This document shows, one piece after another, positions 48,474-59,699 of a stretch of 64,000 bases of DNA. The notes under the pieces were generated by a model. The model ran no database searches, had not been told where the DNA came from, and was given only the letters and a program-made list of their open reading frames with translations. Within the stretch, counting starts at the first letter, position 1, and the number at the start of each line of letters is the position of its first letter. Made by a program: the position numbers and the translations under genes. The stretch is from the NCBI GenBank assembly GCA_020205615.1, contig CM035160.1, forward strand, positions 125,889,605 to 125,953,604. The letters are read 5' to 3'. This DNA comes from Panax quinquefolius (taxonomy: Eukaryota; Streptophyta; Magnoliopsida; Apiales; Araliaceae).

Positions 48474-49312
48474 AAATCAGTGACCGAAGTACGTAGCTTT
48501 CTCGGTTTAGCTGGTTATTATCGGAGATTCATGGAAGGATTTTCTCGAATCGCTACTCCATTAACTGAGCTGACTCAGAAAGATACAAAGTTTGGTTGGA
48601 GCAAAGAATGTTAGAGAGTTTTCAAGAACTCAAGAGGAGACTCATTTCAAGACTGCTCGACAATACCATCCGCTCGGAGGGATTGTCATCTACATGATGT
48701 TTCTGCAAAAGGTTGGGATGTGTTCTCATGCAACATGGGAAAGTCATAGCCTATGCCTCAAGACAACTCAAAGAATATGAGAGGAATTATCCTACTCATG
48801 ATCTAGAGTTAGCGATTGTTGTCTTCAAGACTTAAAATTTGGAGGCATTACTTGTATGAGGAGAAAGTGGAGATCTTTACGGATCATAAAAGCCTCAAAT
48901 ATTTCTTCACTCAAAAGGAACTCAACATGCGACAACGACGTTGGCTTGAACTGCTGAAAGATTATGATCATACCATCCAATACCATCCTCGAAAGTTTAA
49001 CGTGGTAGCCGACGCGTTAAGTAGAAGATCATATGCAAGTACGACTGCGATATTGTCAACGCAAAGGCCCATTTTGTGTGACTTACAAAGGATGGAGATA
49101 GAATTAAAGACTCCAGGGACCCATGTGAGGATGGTGAATATACGAGTAGAACCAACTTCAATTGATAAAGTTAAAGCTACTCAAGCTACAGACCTGGAGC
49201 TGATGCGTATGAGGAAGAAAGTGCAAGAAGGTGCTATCGCCAAGCAAGAATCGATGAAGAAGGAATACTTCGAGTTAACTCCGCACTTTGTGTTCCTAAC
49301 GACCCTGATTTA
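48474..49312 (+). pseudogene. Element C RT end and RNase H
   Basis: KSVTEVRSFLGLAGYYRRF and FSRIATPLTELTQKD are the conserved link from RT to RNase H in gypsy. The core is frameshifted between 48600 and 48830. From 48816 the frame is open: [33 protein letters not shown], and [16 protein letters not shown] at the RNase H end. It then runs as linker to a stop at 49313. It would degrade the RNA strand in cDNA synthesis. Confidence 0.9.
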
Positions 49313-50130
49313 AAGTATAAAATCATGATGGAGGTACACAACACACCGTTTGCAATCCATCATGGGAGTACCAAAATTATCATGATCTTCGTCATACATT
49401 TTGGTGGAGTTATATGAAGAGAAAGATAGCGCTGTTTATCTCAAGGTGTCTAACTTGAAAACGAGTTAAAGCGAAACATCAAGTACCAAAAGGTCCATTG
49501 CAACAACTTGAAATTCCGTAATGGAAGTGGGAGCACATTACCATGGATTTCAGATTCACGGCCTTCCTAAGGTTTCTCAAGGCATAGATGCGATTTGGGT
49601 CATTATTGATAGATTGACCAAGTCACTCATTTCTTCTGCGATCGAGAAACTTATACACTTGAACGCCTTGCTCAGATGTATATAAACGAGATTGTAAGAC
49701 TGCATGGTATGCCGGTATCCATAGTTTCTGATCGAGACCCAAGATTTACTTCATGATTTTGGGTTAGTTTGCAAAAAGCTATGGGCATAGACTTACGATT
49801 TAGCTCGGCATATCATCCTCAGACGGACGGATAGTCGGAGAGGACTATTCAAACTCTTGAAGATCTATTAAGACTCTATGTCCTTGACTTCAAGGGAAGT
49901 TGGGACAAGTTCTTACCATTGGTGGAGTTTTCCTACAATAACAGTTATCAAGCAAGTATTGGCATGGCTCCATTTGAGGTGTTGTATGGAAGAAAGTGTA
50001 TTTCTCCAGTATGCTGGGATGAGGTAGGTGAAGCAACATTGTTGGGATCGGAGTTGGTACGTATGACTACAGAAAAGACTCAAACAATCCGACAACGTAT
50101 AAAAACCTCATAAGATCAACAAAAGAGTTA
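49313..50130 (+). pseudogene. Element C integrase
   Basis: Broken by many shifts and stops. Readable blocks are AIHHGSTK near 49350 (N-terminal zinc-binding region), IWVIIDRLTKS near 49595-49630, carrying the first catalytic D, and FSSAYHPQTDG-like sequence near 49800-49830, where Q-T-D-G is followed by TAG. The frame from 49919 then gives LVEFSYNNSYQASIGMAPFE and LYGRKCISPVCWDEVGE, the conserved end of the core. Integrase would insert the cDNA. It precedes the chromodomain in the normal order. Confidence 0.87.
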
Positions 50131-50600
50131 TGCTGATCTTCATCGAAAGGACGTGGAATTTGATATAGGAGATCATGTGTTGTTACGTATTGCTCCATGA
50201 AAAGGAGTTACGAGATTTGGAAAGAGAGGTAAGCTCAATCCTCGATCGAGTAAGAACTGTGGCCTATAGACTCGCCTTACCGCCAAGTATGTCTCGTGTT
50301 CATAATGTTTTTCATATATCTATGTTACATAAATATGTGAAAGACCCGAACCACATTATTGAGTTAGAACCAGACGAGATAGAGGAAGATTTAACGTATG
50401 AAGAGTTACATGTTAAAATCTTGGATAAGAAGGATCATGTTCTACGCTCCAAGGTTATACCTCAAGTCAAAGTTTTGTGGAGAAACTACGATGTGGAGGA
50501 AATGACTTGGGAGTTAGAATCTGAGATGAAGTCAAGGTATCCTCATCTCTTCGACATACCAGGTATGTACCCTAATTTCGAGGACAAAATTTCATAAGAA
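50131..50600 (+). pseudogene. Element C integrase C-terminus with chromodomain
   Basis: The open frame 50175-50597 reads RTVAYRLALPPSMSRVHNV and FHISMLHKYVKDPNHIIEL, the last part of integrase. The chromodomain-like segment follows (about residues 75-125): TYEELHVKILDKKDHVLR, then VKVLWRNYDVEEMTWELE, with W and E of the hydrophobic cage region in place. It ends at a natural TAA after FEDKIS, 8 bp before the 3' LTR. In chromoviruses this domain is linked to targeting to heterochromatin. A small frameshift lies near 50200. Confidence 0.9.
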
Positions 50601-50608
50601 ATGGAGGT
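50596..50608 (+). other. Polypurine tract, element C
   Basis: AAGAAATGGAGGT directly before the LTR start TGTAAG and just after the pol stop codon. Confidence 0.8.
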
Positions 50609-53275
50609 TGTAAGACCCTAACTTTTATGAATAAAGAATAATTTTCTCGAATTATATTTTTGAATATTATGGTGTTGATTTGATATAATGTTATAGTTGT
50701 GGGTAATATTTACAAATTTTGCAAAGTAAGCAAGTGGTTATATAATATTCGATTGGTCGGGGAATATTCATTTTTATAGGGAATATTTGTACGACGGCAC
50801 AATCATTGGTGGACCCCACAATGGAAGTATTGTCGTAGTTAGAAAATGACAAAATTATCTTTCTAAAAAATTAACGGCGGAGGTGTTACCATTAAAACTA
50901 TTGAACTACCCGGTAGTAAAAGTACAGTAATACGCGTGGTTGCATACTAGCACACGGTATTGATTATTGATTCTTACGTGAGAAGTCACTCAGTTATACT
51001 CAATTATTGCTACAGTAGTTGCTGCATCATATCTCTTAAATTATTATTACAGTATCATCTGCATAATATGATATATTATTAAATCAATAATTGAGACGGC
51101 AAAGTTATTCATATTATTATTTGCAATATTGACAATGTCTAGAAGTTCTGTCAAGGAGAGGTTTGGTCACCTAATTGCGCGCCAATAAGGAGAAATCCTT
51201 ATCGGAAAGCCCCCCTCTTTCCTGGGAACAACCTGGTTGTTAAATATTGTGAATTATAATATTAATGATAAATAAGTTTGTGTTGATTAAAGATGAATTT
51301 TATAGTTCCATTGTGTTGGACTTATTTGTGTTAGTATAATTGATGTCTGGAGGATATATTACTCAATCGGGTATTTGGGACACTTTTCGTGTCGGAGTTA
51401 CTATTCATGAGTTACAATTCATGAGTTACTATTCACGAGTTACTATTCACCTGTAAGATATATTTCATTTCGGTCCAAATCATTTTTGGGTACAATATTA
51501 TTCCATGAGGAGATGTGCTAATTTTTCAGACTATTGGTTGAAGATATAATATTAAATCAATATGGACCGCTAGTGGAAAGTTATAATAGTAAATCAATAT
51601 GGATCGCTGGTTTAAAGTTTTAATAGTAAACCAATATGGACCGTCCGTTTAAAAGTAAATCAATCTGGACCGTTCATGAATTAGTTACTATTTAGTCCAT
51701 TCTCCTATAAATAGAAGCTTATTCCTTCATTATTTCTTACGAATTCACTGAAACTCTAGAGAGAGAAACTATAGAGAGAAAGAAGAAAAGTATTTTGCTA
51801 CTTCACTTTTCCAATATCCAGTTTCTTCTAAGGTATGGAATATTATTTGTTGTACTCGTAAGGGGTATTATTTCTTTTGTATTCATGAAGAGAACTTCTG
51901 TTATTCCATTATTTATTATTCTGTTGGAATAACCTGTATAACGGGCTACCCTATACTTGGTGAAATTATTCTGTTATTTCATTCTTTATTATTCATTGAA
52001 TATCCCGTCAGGCGTTTTACGTGACCGTTTCGATCTTTATTATTCTGTGGAATATCATATACAGTACATTTTACGCCGGACCGGTTCCAAAGATTTATTA
52101 TTCTCGTTGAATATCCAATCACATGCGCTTTACGCCGACCGGGTTCCGTTATTTATTATTCGATGGAATAACTTTGCAGTCTTTGTCTGTCGCATGCATG
52201 GTGATATCTTTTGTTATTCCATTCTTTATTATACCGATTGGTTAAAACTTTGACTTCTATACTCCATGAAATTAGTGGAATATCCTTGATATTTGCGCTT
52301 CATCCAATATCTTTTCATGGAAATATTCTTCCGAGCATTCTTGAATTTTACTCTACAAAGCAGTATCATGTTGACAATTTGGACGTTATCAGTTCTTAGA
52401 TAAATTAATTCTTGAACTTGTTTTATTGAATTCTTATATCATTGTCATCATCCTCATGTTTATATTTTGTTGAAAGTCATATGTGGCCTTGTAGTGCATA
52501 GATGGACTTGGTATGATTATGACCAAAGATTATTCTATGTAATCATAACCGTAATGTTACAAATGATGTGGTAAAAGTCCTCATTGGCCCGTGGTGCATT
52601 GATGGACGCTTGTTGGCATGATTATGACCATTAATGAATACACGAATGTCCTTGGCCCATAAATAAGCATGTGGATAATTTGTGGTCGTGATACTAAAGA
52701 ATATCCTCGGTAGTAGTGCGGTGGGTGATTCGATGATGTGGATTCTTTATTGTCGAGTCCCGTGGATAAAAATGATGAAAATCCTTTTAAATCATAGAAG
52801 ATAGTTGATTTTATTCTCTACTTGACTCTTCTAATGGATTGCTTGTTCTCACTGCAGCTTAAACTTGATATTTATTATATTTTATCGGTTTAACATTGTT
52901 GAAGGCTAACAATAAATTATTCTCGCATTATCTTAGTCATAATATTTCTTCGGGCTAGTTGAGCTCACCCTTTTGCTTTCATTGTTCTCTTCAGAAAATG
53001 AGAACGTAAGCGAGGACTAGTCGGGAACAGAGTGATGGTCCTAGATGGTGCATTAGTAGTCCTCACTATTCTGCGGAAATAGTGTGATAATAATTGTAAT
53101 GAGGACTCCTTTTGAGTTTTTATACTCTCTAGTAGACAATATTTGTATTCAAACTCACAGTTATGTTTTGTCGTATTGTACACCATTTATTGTATAATTA
53201 AGTTGTATTTGAATTCAGTACCTTGTATCTGGCGAACCAAGATGGGTGATGTATACCTGTTTTTGGGGCGTCACA
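50609..53275 (+). mobile_element. Element C 3' LTR (2667 bp)
   Basis: Starts TGTAAGACCCTAAC and ends GGGGCGTCACA. It follows the 5' LTR closely. Copy number of the GAGTTACTATTCA repeat is lower (51396-51451). Its TATA box at 51706 would drive transcripts out into LTR B. Confidence 0.92.
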
Positions 53276-53435
53276 ATATATATAATATTGATATATATAA
53301 ATTGTAAGCATATGTTTATATATATATTTTATATTTATTTTTTTGTTTTGGTTTTTATTGGATGGTTGATTGAATTTGAACATCTGTGCGTCTGCAAAAA
53401 TTATTTCGTCCATGAACAGTGCCTTTCCATTCTCC

Positions 53436-53443
53436 TATAAATA
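53436..53443 (+). promoter_or_regulatory. TATA box, element B 5' LTR
   Basis: TATAAATA in TCTCCTATAAATAGAAGCTC, identical in context to element C. Element C has separated it from its own upstream U3 by 12.5 kb. Confidence 0.78.
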
Positions 53444-53619
53444 GAAGCTCATTCCTTCATTATTTCTTACGAATTCACTGAAACTCTAGAGAGAGAAAAT
53501 TATAGAGAGAAAGAGGAAGAGAAGTCTGCTACCTATCTTTTCCCATATCCAATTTCTTTTAAGGTAAGGGGTATTATTTTTTTCTCATTCATAAAGAGAA
53601 CTTCTGTTATTTTATTCTT

Positions 53620-53990
53620 TATTGTTCTGTTGGAATAACATGTATACGCGGGCTACCCTATACTTGGTGAAATTCTTCTATTATTCCATTTTTATTATTC
53701 TGTTGGAACATCCTGTCTGTGCTTTACGCATGACCTGGTTCCATTATTTATCATTTTGTTGGAACATCATGTCTATGCTTTACGCATGACCTGGTTCCGT
53801 TAATTATTATTATATTGGAACATCCTGTCTGTGCTTTTTGCATGACCTGGTTCCGTTAATTATTATTCTGGTGGAACAGCATGTCTATGCTTTATGCATG
53901 ACCTGGTTCCGTTAATTATTATTCTGTTGGAATAACCAGTCTGTGCGGTCTATCGCATGCCTGGTGATTTCTTTTTGTTATTACATTCTT
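53620..53990 (+). repeat. R/U5 tandem repeats of LTR B
   Basis: Five units of about 60-65 bp of the form GGAACATCCTGTCTGTGCTTT, then ACGCATGACCTGGTTCC and TTATTATTCTGTT. They are more regular and more numerous than in LTR C. Confidence 0.8.
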
Positions 53991-54430
53991 TATTATACTC
54001 AGTTGGTTAAAGTTTTGGCTTCTATATTCCATGAAACTAGTTGAATATCCTTGATATTTGCGCTTCATCCAGTATCTTTTCATGGAAATATTCTTCTGAG
54101 CATTCTTGAATTTTACTCTACAAAGAAGTATCATGTTGACAATTTAGACATTATTGGTTCCTGGATAAATTAATTCTTGAACTTGTTTTATTGAATTCTT
54201 ATATCGTTGTCATCATCCTCATGTTTATATTCTGTTGAAAGTCATCTGTGGCCTGTAGTGCATAGATGGACTTGGTATGATTATGACCAGGGATTAATCG
54301 GTATAATCATGACCGTAATGTTACAAATGATGTGGTTAAAGTCCTTATTGGCCCGTAGTGCATTGATGGACAGTTGTTGGCATAATCATGACCATTGATG
54401 AATACACGAATATCCTTGGCCCGTAGTGCA

Positions 54431-54960
54431 TGTATAATTTGTGGTTGTGATACTAATGAATATCCTTGGCCGTAGTGCAGGGATGATGTGGATTATTTAT
54501 TAAGCCGAGTCTCAGCGATAAAAGCGATGAAAAACCTTTTAAATCATAGAAGATAGTATATTTTATTCTCTACTTGACTCTTCTAATGGGTTGCTTGTTC
54601 CACTTCAGTTAAACTTGATATTTATTATGTTTTATCAGTTTAACACCATTGAAGGCTAACGATAAATTATACTAATGAATAATTTGTATAATTTGTATAA
54701 TTTAGAAGAGTCATGTATAATTTGTGGTCGTGATACTAATGAATATCCTTGGCCGTAGTGCAGGGATGATGTGGATTATTTATTAAAATTTGAGTCGTGA
54801 TAAAAGCGATGAAAAACCTTTTAAATCATAAAAGATAGTATATTTTATTCTCTACTTGACTCTTCTAATGGATTGCTTGTTCCACTGCAGTTAAACTTAA
54901 TATTTATTATGTTTTATCAGTTTAACACCGTTGAAGGCTAACGATAAATTATTCTACATT
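54431..54960 (+). repeat. Direct tandem duplication of about 280 bp in LTR B
   Basis: The segment from TATAATTTGTGGTTGTGATAC (54431) to GCTAACGATAAATTAT (about 54670) is repeated from 54713 to 54955, joined by a 40-bp stretch with ATAATTTGTATAATTTG repeats. LTRs of element C have a single copy. Confidence 0.85.
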
Positions 54961-55262
54961 ATCTTAGTCATAATATTACTTACTGGGCTAGTTGAGCTCA
55001 CCCTTTTTCTTTCATTGTTCTCTTCACAAAATGAGAACGTAGCAGGGACTAGTCGGGGAACAGAGTGATGGTCCTAGATGGTGCATTAGTAGTCCTCACT
55101 ATTCTGTGAAATAGTGTAATAACAATATTTGTATTAAAACTCACAGCATATGTTTAGTCGTATTTTACATGACTGTTGTATAATTAAGTTTGTATTTGAA
55201 TTCTGTATCATGTATTTGGCGACTCAAGATGGGTGATGTATACCTATTTTGGGGCGTCACAG

Positions 55263-55275
55263 TTGGTATCAAAGC
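55263..55275 (+). other. Primer binding site, element B
   Basis: TTGGTATCAAAGC, the same as element C, one base after the LTR end. Confidence 0.85.
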
Positions 55276-55448
55276 TTAGGGATATGATCACTGGCTAAGA
55301 TGTGAGACTAGAACTAGGAGGGGGGAAACGGAGAATTCCTTTGCTAGTATAACCTACCTAAATTTATTTGGTATTTAATTGGTTGGTCAGAGTATAGAGA
55401 TAATATGTTACATGTCAACTAACCCTTGTTTTGTGGCAGTATCTGAAA

Positions 55449-56460
55449 ATGACATCCGAGAATGTTGAGAATAGCAATGGAGCACAGGAGACCGTTGAGT
55501 CTCCACATATCAATAATCAGGATAATGTGCATCAAGAAGGCGACAATCCTCATGCAAACAACAACACTGACCAAATGATGAATGATGCAATGTTCAGAGG
55601 CTTTATGCAATTCATGCAACATCAAAGAGAGCGGCTCCCGCCCAAAATATAGGTGGAAACACCGAAACTCTCGACCAGTCCACCGCTAAACAGCCTCAAG
55701 GAGCCGGGACCACCGTGAGTTTATTGGAGAGCCAAAACCACTTAAGGCTAAGCATGGATAAAGAAGATCACCAAGATATTTGATGTCTTGGGATGCTCCA
55801 AGGAGCAAAAGGTTCCTTTCCACCTTTATATTGCGAGGAGAGGCGACATCGGTGGGAATCGGTAAAGCGCACTCAACTCCGCCGCATCAAGATGTCTTGG
55901 GAGAAGTTACAAGAACTATTCAACGACAAGTACTTTTCCAAAAGTATTCGTCACATAAAAGAGGCAGAGTTCATCAAGTTGGAGCAGAACAATATGACCG
56001 TGTCAAAGACGAAGCTAAGTTTGTTGAGTTATCCCAAATTAAGGCCTCACTTGGTTGATAATGAGGAGAGAATGATCGCGGATGTTTTAAGAGGTTTGAA
56101 ATCAGAGATACGTCAATATCTTATTTCTCATAAACTGTGTTTGTATTCAGATGTTTTAAATAGGGCTCAGTTATTGGAGCGCGATAACGAGTCAACGCAA
56201 CCAAGAGAAAGCAGCCGGCAAAATGAAAATACCAGTGGTAATGGTCATGGAAGTGGTGACAACAAACGTGGAGGGAATCAACATGCCAAAAATGGTAACC
56301 ACTTCGGTGGTAATCATGGCCAAGATAATAAGAATGGACATTTCAAGAAGAGGAGATTCAACAATGATAGAAAGACGTCAGCATCTGCACCCGTGGTTAA
56401 GGAAGGAGAACGACCACCTATCATATGCTTCAAATGCGGAGGGGAGACCACCTATCATTT
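55449..56460 (+). pseudogene. Element B gag
   Basis: Starts at ATG 55449 (MTSENVENSNGAQ), in line with element C gag. The capsid region is readable in shifting frames: FIGEPKPLKA-like sequence near 55720, MSWEKLQELFNDKYFSK and LVDNEERMIADVLRGLKSE, then a glycine/asparagine-rich basic stretch (GNGHGSGDNKRGG) and the start of the zinc knuckle ICFKCGGE near 56425-56448. There the sequence jumps to RT. Frameshifts lie at about 55650, 55690 and 55790. It is less broken than element C gag in its last third. Confidence 0.88.
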
Positions 56461-56960
56461 CTAAAGCCCCATATCGAATGGCTCCTATTGAACTTCAGGA
56501 GTTAAAGACCCAATTGTAGGAAATATTAGACATTGGTTTTATTCGTCCTAGTACTTCTCCTTGGGGTGCTCCTGTTCTATTCGTTAAGAAGAAAGATGGG
56601 AGTATGCGACTTTGTATTGATTATCTGGAGTTGAATCATGTCACCATCAAAAATAGGTAGCCATTGCCACGTATTGATGACCTGTTCGACCAGTTCCAAG
56701 GCACTAAATTCTTTTCAAAGATCGATCTTAGCTTACGGATATCATCACCAAGGTTAAAACTAAGGATATTCCAAAGACGCCTTCGAACTCAAGATGCAGA
56801 CGACACTATGAATTTTTAGTCATGTCTTTTGGATCGACTAATGCTCCTACCGCCTTTCATGGATATAATGAACCGAGTATTCAAAGAATATTTGGATCAC
56901 TTTGTGGTCGTAAATCTTTATTGATGACATCCTCATATATTCCAAAATCCGTGAAGATCA
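56461..56960 (+). pseudogene. Element B reverse transcriptase, N-terminal part
   Basis: Joined to the zinc knuckle by a deletion of about 0.8 kb relative to element C. It begins [19 protein letters not shown], has [20 protein letters not shown] in shifting frames, [11 protein letters not shown] near 56590-56630, and the DDILIYS region near 56920-56945 with shifts. It is cut at 56960 by element D at the point equal to REDHE in element C. The second knuckle and the whole protease are missing. Confidence 0.85.
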
Positions 56961-57469
56961 ATAACCCGATATTTTCTATATAAATAAATCGGAAATTTTA
57001 CATATAATTTTTTTTTTATTTTAAGGATGAGGATTTGTACAAGATAATGTATGTATGTAATTATGTAATAAATAAAAATATATTTATTACATGAATATTT
57101 ACAAATAATTTTATTTTAGAATTATTGATTATTATAAAGTTTATTCTTATAATAATTAATTTTATAGTAGAAATATTTTTATTAATTATTTTCCATGAAA
57201 ATATGATTATATATTATTTAAATAATATATGAAATGATTTTTAGAATTATTATAATAATTATTTATTTTATTATATGAATTTATGCAAGATAAATTAAGT
57301 TAATTATTTTAACTTAATTAATAATGTTATATATGAAGAATAAATCGATATGGAATCCAAACCCTAATTTTGGATTTTTATCAATGGATAAGAATAATAA
57401 TATAATAATATTATATTTTGATTTTTCATTATATATAATTATGTATGTATTTTTGTGGATCGATTAATG

Positions 57470-58270
57470 GTTGGTCAATTATGTGGTATATTATGACCAA
57501 ACCCTAATTTTAATTTGAAACACTAATTTAAAGTCAAATGAGACTTTAAAATCATTAAGTCAATACGTTATGTGATTCATGATAATTATAATTATTAATA
57601 ATCAAGAGAAGACCCTAATTGTAAATTAAAAACCCTAATTTCTTAAATTAGAAGCCATAAATAATAATTAGCTAATTGTTAAATGGAAACCCCAATTTAA
57701 AACTCAAGTTGAGTTCGACAACATTTATATAACTCATGTGTGATATGGTGATATACATGTTATATATTATATAATTTTATATTGATTAGGTAAACCCTAA
57801 TTAATATTTAGAAATATTAATTTTAGAAACCCTAATTAATATTTAGAAAATCTAAGTTATTTAAAACCCTAATTTAAAACTCAAATTAGAGTTTAAAAAT
57901 TTATTATTATAATGATGTTAATGTAATTTATGATTGGTCTTATAGATATTAACCCTAATTAGGGAGAACCCTAATTTTCAAAATCCTAATTAATTAGAAA
58001 CCCTAATTTGTAAATTAGTAACCTTAATTTTCTAATTATAAACCCTAATTGCTAATTAGGCACATTTAATGATAATTAGTAAAATATAAACCTAATTATC
58101 AAGTCTATGTGATTAGAAAAAACCTAATTAATTAAGAAACCTTAATTTTGTATTTTAGAAACTAAAATTTTATTATTTTATTATTTATTTTTTTTAAAAC
58201 CCTAAATTGGAAATTCTAGAAATTATTTTTAAACCCTAAAATGGTCCAAACCCTAAACCCTAAAGGTTTG
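57470..58270 (+). repeat. AAACCCTAATT-rich stretch in the LTR U3
   Basis: AAACCCTAATT or close variants occur more than 20 times with irregular spacing, many followed by a reading of the form TTAGAAA. It includes one CCCTAAACCCTAAA at about 58250. It resembles telo-box promoter motifs but is too irregular to be telomeric DNA. Confidence 0.75.
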
Positions 58271-58458
58271 CCAAGATTATAATTTTGCCATTAAAATGAT
58301 TTACCAAATGACCTTTTTGCCCCTCATGTATAATTGAAGCTAGCAATAGGTTTTGACCTTAGGGGAAGTTGGTGACCAAATCCAACCACCCCATGTGCCT
58401 TAAATCTCAAAGAATCGTCAAATCTATCATCGCCATTAAATACATAGCATACTAGTTG

Positions 58459-58466
58459 TATAAATA
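58459..58466 (+). promoter_or_regulatory. TATA box, element D LTR
   Basis: TATAAATA in GTTGTATAAATAGATTTG. About 45-90 bp downstream come CACAAACACTCAAC and CTCTCTCTCTCCC, a usual plant transcript start and leader. Confidence 0.7.
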
Positions 58467-59699
58467 GATTTGAAGAGAGAAAATGTCATTTGTTACTTAT
58501 TTTTTTCACAAACACTCAACTAAACTCTCTCTCTCCCAAAACCTACTGAAATTTACTAGCTATATCACCCCATATACAAGCCCTACCCAGAGATTCACTA
58601 ACAAATCAAGAAGTCAAAATCAGGAATTGCTCATTTAAAGGTATAAAACCCTAATAAAAATTCGACCTTTAATCTGCTGTTAGAAGTTGTGATTATGTGT
58701 TATAATATGTTCTATGTAGTGTCTATAAGTGATCCGGGTTGCTAGATGTTAGATCCATAACATCTAGAGGCTCGGATTTGAAGATTTCAAAATCTGGAAA
58801 ATTTATTTTGTGTTGATGTCAACCACATCGTCGGCGCCATACATCTTTTTTCTGTTTTTTTTTTGTTGTTTAAAGGTTTATGATTTGTAGTATGTCATGT
58901 AGTCTTTGTTTTGGAACTGGAATCGGGACCAAATAATGTATGGATTGAAAGATATTCTTGGTCAAAAGTCATTGGACCGACCATGACCAAGTGAATCTGG
59001 GTAACCCAACGCGCGTTAAAAAACGGTCTCGACAACTTTTATTAATGCCTTAATCTATTCCGTTATATGTGTGTTGTTTTGTTTGTTGTGATTGGTTATT
59101 GTAGTATGTATGTATAGACTACAAGTGTGATGTTTTAGATCGCCTAAATATTAAACTAATGGAAGTCAATGGTCAATCAAGTGTCAAAGTAGGCCGTAAA
59201 ACTCAAGAACCCGAAAACCCGAAAAAGTTCAATTGGCTCAAGATATTTTAACTTTGCGATTTTGTTTTTTGTTTTCTTTTTTTTGTATCAGATTCTACTC
59301 TTACATGTTGTCACAAGTATTAAAACCTTTATATCATAACAATAAATAATGGGATGAAAGTTATGAAGATCACAAGTTTAGTTAATCTCGATCGTTCTTC
59401 ATTTCGGGAAAACCTGAAAATGAAGAACATACCTCCTGACAAGGTTTTAGGAAGCCCAGATCTCGATTTCGCTTTTATGTATGGTATGGTGATGATTGTT
59501 GTTGTAGAAAGAAGAGTTACACTAGTACTACACGCCGTACGCTTAATTGGTGTAATCACACTATACAATTGAATTATTGGTGGTCAAACTTCAACTCATT
59601 TCTATGAACCTTGCTTATGAATTTCTTAGCAGCTCAAGAACGCGAAGAACACTATATAATGACGGTTTAAATCACTATAGGAGGTCTTTAGCGATAGTT

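Larger units (their letters stand above)
40784..53275 (+). mobile_element. Element C: full-length Tekay-like chromovirus (Ty3/gypsy), 12.5 kb with a solo LTR inside
   Basis: 5' LTR 40784-43374, PBS 43376, gag, protease, RT, RNase H, integrase, chromodomain, PPT, 3' LTR 50609-53275. The order RT-RNase H-integrase is Ty3/gypsy, and the C-terminal chromodomain places it with the chromoviruses, most like Tekay/Del. Flanks are GTATA (40779-40783) and ATATA (53276-53280), a target duplication with one difference. The flanking DNA is LTR B of the same family. The coding region has several stops and frameshifts and a solo LTR at 46047-48473, so it is inactive. Confidence 0.92.
53276..55261 (+). mobile_element. 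Element B, 5' LTR second part
   Basis: Continues LTR B after element C: an AT-rich stretch, TATAAATA at 53436, GAGAGAGAAAATTATAGAGAG, R/U5 subrepeats, the U5 motif GGGCTAGTTGAGCTCACCC (near 54987), and the end GGGGCGTCACA at 55261. Together with 39607-40783 the LTR is about 3.16 kb. It carries a private duplication at 54431-54955. Confidence 0.88.

Noticed and set aside
58246..58265. CCCTAAACCCTAAA, a telomere-like motif
   Set aside because: Only two consecutive telomere units in a long irregular AAACCCTAATT-rich LTR stretch; common in plant promoters and not interstitial telomere.
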